A stretch of DNA of 27,434 bases. Origin: a virus. The DNA is taken from the IMG/VR virus record IMGVR_UViG_3300035698_024015, positions 1 through 27,434 of that record, one strand, 5' to 3'. Shown piece by piece: positions 22,403 to 27,434 of the stretch. The notes under the pieces were generated by a model that was not told where the DNA came from, did no database searches, and saw only the letters and a list, made by a program, of their open reading frames with translations. How positions within the stretch are numbered: the stretch's first letter is position 1; the number at the start of each line of letters is the position of its first letter. The translations under genes were made by a program, and so were the position numbers.

Positions 22403-25400
22403 ATGGCAAAGAATGGCGATATGAATGCTGCAAGTTATAAAAAAGCATTACAAGCGGCAGATAATCTTATAAAAAAGCAAAAAACATTAAACACACAGTC
22501 AAAATTGTTTGATGCTACATGGGATAGTATTGCAACAAATTTCACCAAAACATCTGGTTCAGATTGGTCTAAAGAAGTATTGAAGTCAGTAAAGGATATT
22601 CATAATGAAGTTGATCAGCTTTCAGATATGAAACTGAAGTTAGGAGAAGTTGGCGATGCATTAAATAGAGGATTTATAAAAGCCTCAGAATCAATAATTG
22701 GTACAGATGGAAAAATTGAAGGTGTTTTAGAAACATTTGCAAATACATTTAAAACAAAGTCAAGTGTAATAAACAATGATATTTCTAGTTTGTTGGAAGG
22801 TAGTCTTAAAGATTCTGGTGGAAAATTATATGATGAACTACAACAAGATATGAAAAATGTAGGTGGTTTAACTGATGAACGAATAAAAAAAATAGCAGAA
22901 TCTTATAAATTAGAAGTAGAACAAGTAAAAAACATAGCAAATGTTATAAAAGATAAAGATATAAGTTCATTAAAAGCATATGAAAATGTGGAATCTTCAA
23001 TTGAAGGTCTTAATAATATTAAGGATGAAAATTTAAGAAAAAGTTTTGCAATGGCTTTGGCAGAAAAGGACTTGGCAAAATTTGTTGATCAACATGGAAA
23101 AAAAGCACTTGATATATTGGAAACGCAAGGTATTCTTAATGGTGAGATTGGGAAAGGTTCAATTAATTATTTAAAAACAAAAAAAGGAGTAGATGAATAT
23201 GAGCAATCTATTCAAAAAGCAACAAAATCACAGTTTAGACTTGAAAAAGGACTTAAAAAAATGGCAGAAAATTTTGCCAAAGAGATTATTCCAAGAATGT
23301 TTGAGTTTGATAAAATGATAAATGATACTCAGAAAGATTTTGGGATTGAGATGGATGAGAATAGTGGAAAAATGTCAGATTTAGTTATAAAAACAACTAA
23401 ATTTGGAATGTCTGTTGAGGATACTGCTATGTTTATGGGGTCTTTGGGCACTGAATTAAGAACAACTAATTTTGATGTTTTAGCTGGGGCAGCAGATGAT
23501 TTAAAAGCAGTTCAAAAAGCAACTGGTATTTCTGCTGAGAATCTTGGTATAATGACTGGTGAAATGATGAGAGCTGGATCTTCATCAGAAGATGTTGAAG
23601 AAGCGATTGCAAATGCTAATGCTAATGCTAAATTGTTTGGAGTAAACTCAAAAAGAGTATTAGATGGAATGGCAAAAAACATTGATAAAATGCGTACAAT
23701 GGGTTTTGTTGGAGGAGTAGAAAGTTTGCAGAAAATGGTAATTGAGGCTGAAAGATTAAGGATTAATGTTGATGAGATTTTTGATATGTCTGGAAAGGCA
23801 AGAAATATACAAGGTGCAATGGAAATGGCGGCAGAATTACAACTTGCTGGTGGTTCTTTTGCGAATATTAATCCAATGGATTTGCTTTCTGCTGCAAGAA
23901 AAGGTCCAGAAGAAATGCAAAAAATATTATCTTCTATGGGAGATGATATTGGGAGTTGGAATAAAGAAACTGGAGAATATTCATTTGATCCAGTTGATGC
24001 AGAAAGATTACAAATAGTGGCAAATGCAACAGGCGTTTCTCTTGATTCTATGACAAAGATGATTCAGAAAAAAGCAGAAGTTACAAAAAAAACACAGTTT
24101 ATGCCAGATTTGGCCTTTGATGGATTTACTGATGCAAATGGAGACACATTAACCTCAGAGTCTGTTAAAGATATGTTGGCAGAAAGTATTGATATAAAGG
24201 GAGATATAAAACCAGGAAGTCTTTTAAGTGATAGTGGGATAAAAGATTTATCCAAATTAACAAACGATCAGTTAAAAGGAATAATGGATCAAAAAACACG
24301 TGAAGAAAAAAACTTAGAAAAACAAGCAGAGGAAAATATGGCATTTCAAGAAGCGGCAACTGCTTTTAAAAATACTTTATTAAATCTTTTTACTAAATTG
24401 CAACCTGCATTAGAAGGATTAACAAAAGGTCTTCAATGGGTTACAGAAAAATTAAGTCCAGTAGGAATGGCAATAACTGCTGCATTATTATCATTTGTTG
24501 CTTTTGGTCCTAAATTAATAGGTTCAATTGGAAAAATGGTTTTTGGATTAAAAAACATGGGTTCTGTACTTAAATCTGGCAGTATTTCAGGTGCTATGCA
24601 AAACAATATTTTGTCAAAAGGTAGTGGAGGAACAAATAAAATAGTTTCCTCTGCAAATGCTGCACAAGTTTCAGATAGTAAAGTGCCAAAGTCTAGAACA
24701 AGCGGTTTAACAACTTTATCAACAGGTCTTAAGTCTATGGGTAGAAAAGGTGTTATAAAAGGTATTTTAAATACTGCATTGGCAGGTCCAGCTTTATTGC
24801 TTTTGTTACCAGGTATGCCTACATTGTTTTTAATGGCAGGTGTTGGTGCATTAGGAAAACTTGTTGAACTAGGATTTAGATCAATGGGGAAGGGAATTTC
24901 TGCTCTTGGTAATTATAAGGGCATATGGAAAGGAATTGCAGTTATGGCAGTTTTAGGTTTATCTTTAATTCCGTTTGCATATGCAGTAACTCTTCTTGCA
25001 AGTGTTAGTTGGGATGGGTTATTAAAAGCTGGTATTGCAATACTTGGTTTTGTTGCGATAATCGCATTATTAGGTGCAATTGTAACTGGTGGTGGATTTA
25101 TTCTTATAGGAGTTGGAATTCTTGCTTTAGTTGCCATAGCTGCAACAATGTTGTTGGTTGGTGTTATGTTTTCTGTGTTTGGAGACAGTATAAGTAATTT
25201 AACAGAAATTGATTGGGGTGTTTTAGGAGAAATGGGAATTGCATTATTAAAATTATCAGGTGCATTGATAGCGTTTTCAATAGCAGGTATGTTTTTTATG
25301 AATCCAATTGCATTGTTGGGAATGACAATTATGCTTGGTGTTTTAAGTTCTATGGGAAATATTTTAGCTCCACTTGCTGATTCTTTAGAAAAAGGGTCAA

Positions 25401-25690
25401 GTTCACTTGAAACAATGGCAAGTAGTGTTGAAAAACTAAATAAAGCACTTGGTGAGTTAGATTTTGAAAAATTAGAGGAATTAAAAGAAATTTCCAGAGG
25501 TCTTGCAATGGCATCTATGGGAAGTTCTGGTAAATTAATATCAGCATTGGAGAAGTTCACAAGTTCAACACAAAGACAAGGGACAAGTACAGGAAAAGGT
25601 AAAACAAATAAGCTAGTAATCCAACTTACAATGCCTAATGGAAGAGTTATGGAAGAGCATATTATTGAAGATATAGATAAAGTTAGTTAA
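22403..25690 (+). CDS. Tail tape measure protein
   Basis: The protein sets tail length during assembly and leaves the tail tube on infection. Its 1095 residues have the usual layout: a long helical N-terminal half rich in Lys, Glu and Ala (for example MAKNGDMNAASYKKALQAAD); a middle with repeated Met-rich helices (TKFGMSVEDTAMFMGSLGTE, MTGEMMRAGSSSEDVEEAI); then a stretch of hydrophobic segments (about 680-990, such as GFVAIIALLGAIVTGGGFIL and GVGILALVAIAATMLLVGVM) that could insert into the host membrane; and a polar end. It is much longer than T4 gp29 (590), so a longer tail is expected if the length rule holds. No lysozyme or peptidase motif is seen. The next gene starts 6 bases after the stop. 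Confidence 0.85.
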   Translation: MAKNGDMNAASYKKALQAADNLIKKQKTLNTQSKLFDATWDSIATNFTKTSGSDWSKEVLKSVKDIHNEVDQLSDMKLKLGEVGDALNRGFIKASESIIGTDGKIEGVLETFANTFKTKSSVINNDISSLLEGSLKDSGGKLYDELQQDMKNVGGLTDERIKKIAESYKLEVEQVKNIANVIKDKDISSLKAYENVESSIEGLNNIKDENLRKSFAMALAEKDLAKFVDQHGKKALDILETQGILNGEIGKGSINYLKTKKGVDEYEQSIQKATKSQFRLEKGLKKMAENFAKEIIPRMFEFDKMINDTQKDFGIEMDENSGKMSDLVIKTTKFGMSVEDTAMFMGSLGTELRTTNFDVLAGAADDLKAVQKATGISAENLGIMTGEMMRAGSSSEDVEEAIANANANAKLFGVNSKRVLDGMAKNIDKMRTMGFVGGVESLQKMVIEAERLRINVDEIFDMSGKARNIQGAMEMAAELQLAGGSFANINPMDLLSAARKGPEEMQKILSSMGDDIGSWNKETGEYSFDPVDAERLQIVANATGVSLDSMTKMIQKKAEVTKKTQFMPDLAFDGFTDANGDTLTSESVKDMLAESIDIKGDIKPGSLLSDSGIKDLSKLTNDQLKGIMDQKTREEKNLEKQAEENMAFQEAATAFKNTLLNLFTKLQPALEGLTKGLQWVTEKLSPVGMAITAALLSFVAFGPKLIGSIGKMVFGLKNMGSVLKSGSISGAMQNNILSKGSGGTNKIVSSANAAQVSDSKVPKSRTSGLTTLSTGLKSMGRKGVIKGILNTALAGPALLLLLPGMPTLFLMAGVGALGKLVELGFRSMGKGISALGNYKGIWKGIAVMAVLGLSLIPFAYAVTLLASVSWDGLLKAGIAILGFVAIIALLGAIVTGGGFILIGVGILALVAIAATMLLVGVMFSVFGDSISNLTEIDWGVLGEMGIALLKLSGALIAFSIAGMFFMNPIALLGMTIMLGVLSSMGNILAPLADSLEKGSSSLETMASSVEKLNKALGELDFEKLEELKEISRGLAMASMGSSGKLISALEKFTSSTQRQGTSTGKGKTNKLVIQLTMPNGRVMEEHIIEDIDKVS

Positions 25691-25696
25691 AAAATT

Positions 25697-27434
25697 ATGT
25701 ATAACGAATTTGAATTTCTGGATGATAAATATTATAGAGAACAAAAAATTGAAAAGTTTTTTGGTGAATTTTCTTCTGAAGCAAGAAAAAAGTTACTATC
25801 AAAAAACTTAAACAAAACTGAAAGTCCTTATGATTTTTATTATAATACAACAAGAAAAGAAAATCTTTCTAAGAATGTATTGAACTTAAATAAAGACTTA
25901 GATGAATTTTCTGAAAATATTAGAAATCAACAGTTGGCTAAAATATTGCCTAATATTTTTAGATTAGAAGAAAGTTCAAAAGAATTTAGGGAATCGATGG
26001 TTCACAGAAACAACCTTCACAATAACATTGATAAGTTGGCTAATATTTCAGCAGAAAAAAGAAAAGATTTATTATCCAAAAACAATGGAAGTGACACAGA
26101 TTTATTGGGAATATCAACTGTGTTTAGAAGAGATGATTTAGCAAAAAATAGTAATGATTTATCAGAAGAATTGATAAAATCTTCCGAAAGAAGTGAATAT
26201 AGAGATAACAATCTTAGTAAAAATCAAAAAATAGAAAATGATTTAGAAGATAATTCGAAGATTCATAGGAAACAGGGTTTATCTGTTAATGTTAAAATTA
26301 ATAATGATATAGATGAAGTTTCTGATAATTTTAGAAATAACAATTTATCAAAAAATATTCAGAAAACATCTTCCTTAGAGAATAGTTCAAGTTTTTATAG
26401 AAATGAAGATTTATCTAAAAACACTCTAATAGAAAATAAGTTTGAAAATTCTTCTAATATTTATAGAGAAGAGGATTTGTCAAAAAATATTCCAATAAAT
26501 AATGATTTAATAGAGCAGTCAAATGAATATAGAGATGAGGATATTGCAAAAAATATTTCAATAGAAAATGATTTTAATTTATCATCTCAACGGTTTAAAA
26601 ATAATAATATAGCAAAAAATGTTTTAAAAACAAGTGATTTAGAAGCATCGTCTGTTTATTATAGAAATAATAATTTAAAACTAAATCAAGAAATTGTTAC
26701 CAAGGAAGATGGTGAAAATGTTTCTGATATTTATCGCAATAAACTTTTAAGTCAAAATGTTGTATTGGAAAATGATTTAGAAAAGCAATCTCAAGATTTC
26801 AGAAAAGACGATTTATCTAAAAATGAAGAAATTGTTAATAGTTTAGAAAAAAATGCCATTGTTCATAGAGAAGAAAATTTATCTTCTAATGAAAAAATCA
26901 CAAATGATTTAGAAAAAAAATCTATTTCATATAGAGAAGATGATTTATCTTATAATGAAAAAATCACAAATGATTTAGAAAAAAAATCTATTTCATATAG
27001 AGAAGATGATTTATCTTATAATGAAAAAATCACAAATGATTTGGAGAATGATTCTGTTTCATATAGGGAAGATGATTTATCTGCTAATGAAAAAATCACA
27101 AATGATTTAGAAAAAAAATCTATTTCATATAGAAAAGATGATTTATCATTTAATATACCTATAAACACAAATTTAGAAAATGATTCCATTTCTTACAGGA
27201 ATGATGATTTAGGGTTTAACATACCTATAAACATAAATTTAGAAAACGATTCCATTTCTTATAGAGATGATGATTTATCTGCAAATGTACCTATAAACAC
27301 AGATTTGGAAAACGATTCTGCTCCTTATAGGAATGATGATTTATCTACAAATGTACCTATAAACACAGATTTAGAAAACGATTCTGCTCCTTATAGGAAT
27401 GATGATTTATCTACAAATGTACCTATAAACACAG
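25697..27434 (+). CDS. Giant 22-residue-repeat protein (3' partial)
   Basis: The frame opens at ATG 25697 behind an A-rich leader and is still open at the window edge after 579 codons. Nearly the whole visible protein is made of about 25 degenerate to near-identical units with the core SISYREDDLSYN followed by a linker such as EKITNDLEKK. Early units vary (SSEARKKLLSKN, SSNIYREEDLSKN); late units are almost identical at DNA level. It is strongly charged and helix-prone, with no membrane segment or signal peptide. A 22-residue period equals two 11-residue hendecads, which would suit an extended coiled coil; this is inference. Its place right after the tape measure suggests a tail or baseplate component, perhaps a long fibrous one. 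I do not recognise the family. Confidence 0.7.
   Translation, partial: MYNEFEFLDDKYYREQKIEKFFGEFSSEARKKLLSKNLNKTESPYDFYYNTTRKENLSKNVLNLNKDLDEFSENIRNQQLAKILPNIFRLEESSKEFRESMVHRNNLHNNIDKLANISAEKRKDLLSKNNGSDTDLLGISTVFRRDDLAKNSNDLSEELIKSSERSEYRDNNLSKNQKIENDLEDNSKIHRKQGLSVNVKINNDIDEVSDNFRNNNLSKNIQKTSSLENSSSFYRNEDLSKNTLIENKFENSSNIYREEDLSKNIPINNDLIEQSNEYRDEDIAKNISIENDFNLSSQRFKNNNIAKNVLKTSDLEASSVYYRNNNLKLNQEIVTKEDGENVSDIYRNKLLSQNVVLENDLEKQSQDFRKDDLSKNEEIVNSLEKNAIVHREENLSSNEKITNDLEKKSISYREDDLSYNEKITNDLEKKSISYREDDLSYNEKITNDLENDSVSYREDDLSANEKITNDLEKKSISYRKDDLSFNIPINTNLENDSISYRNDDLGFNIPININLENDSISYRDDDLSANVPINTDLENDSAPYRNDDLSTNVPINTDLENDSAPYRNDDLSTNVPINT
26891..27434 (+). repeat. 66-base tandem repeats
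   Basis: GAAAAAATCACAAATGATTT begins at 26891, 26957, 27023 (3' end GATTTG) and 27089, an exact 66-base period. A second, related set follows (AACGATTCTGCTCCTTATAG at 27311 and 27377) up to the window edge. Period 66 keeps the frame at 22 codons. More copies probably lie to the right. Confidence 0.92.

Noticed and set aside
24913-25560. Minus-strand frame of 215 codons opposite the tape measure gene
   Set aside because: It lies wholly within a convincing tape measure gene, and its composition mirrors the hydrophobic segments of that gene.
26891-27434. 66-base repeats as a CRISPR array or noncoding satellite
   Set aside because: The repeats keep one open frame with no variable spacer pattern and continue a coding repeat series from upstream.

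Overview
The window is a compact, AT-rich piece of a tailed-phage genome (or a prophage-like copy). Almost all genes lie on the + strand, with short gaps and several ATGA/TAATG stop-start overlaps. The terminase, the gp20-type portal and two baseplate-hub-type zinc proteins point to a T4-like contractile-tailed phage. A host in Bacteroidota is my inference from three things: most start codons follow A-rich leaders with no Shine-Dalgarno sequence; a repeated upstream element (TATATTTATAA, once TATATTTGTAA) resembles the Bacteroidota -7 box TAnnTTTG; and the tail fibre carries motifs such as STPLIYGEF that I associate with Bacteroidota proteins.

Layout. 1-3424: the end of a YadA-head-like tail fibre, a second beta-rich structural protein and a small unknown protein. 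3548-7986: large terminase interrupted by a 132-residue mini-intein inside its Walker A loop, then the portal with a Gly/Glu-rich tail, then a small overlapping gene. 8067-12393: DNA polymerase III alpha, interrupted by a 133-residue mini-intein, followed at once by ribonuclease HI. 12565-13164: the only convincing minus-strand gene, a one-helix membrane protein. 13246-19170: a Vsr-like PD-(D/E)XK nuclease, three chained leucine-rich-repeat-like paralogues, a coiled-coil protein that shares their N-terminal peptide, two paralogous baseplate-hub-type proteins, and two more repeat paralogues. 19191-21568: three proteins of unknown role, one of them in the membrane. 21594-22335: a self-contained cassette with a duplicated upstream sequence, Shine-Dalgarno sites, one membrane-protein gene and a hairpin terminator. 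22403-27434: the tape measure protein and the start of a protein built almost wholly of 22-residue repeats, running off the right edge.

Together the genes provide DNA packaging (terminase, portal), replication (polymerase, RNase H), tail and baseplate assembly, and host contact (fibres). The most unusual content is the family of five repeat paralogues with 2 to 11 units each, three of which share with an unrelated neighbour a short N-terminal peptide that looks like a targeting tag. Next come the two mini-inteins in essential enzymes, with a free-standing Vsr-like nuclease nearby. I saw no tRNA, CRISPR array, integrase or insertion sequence. No stretch longer than about 175 bases lacks a gene.
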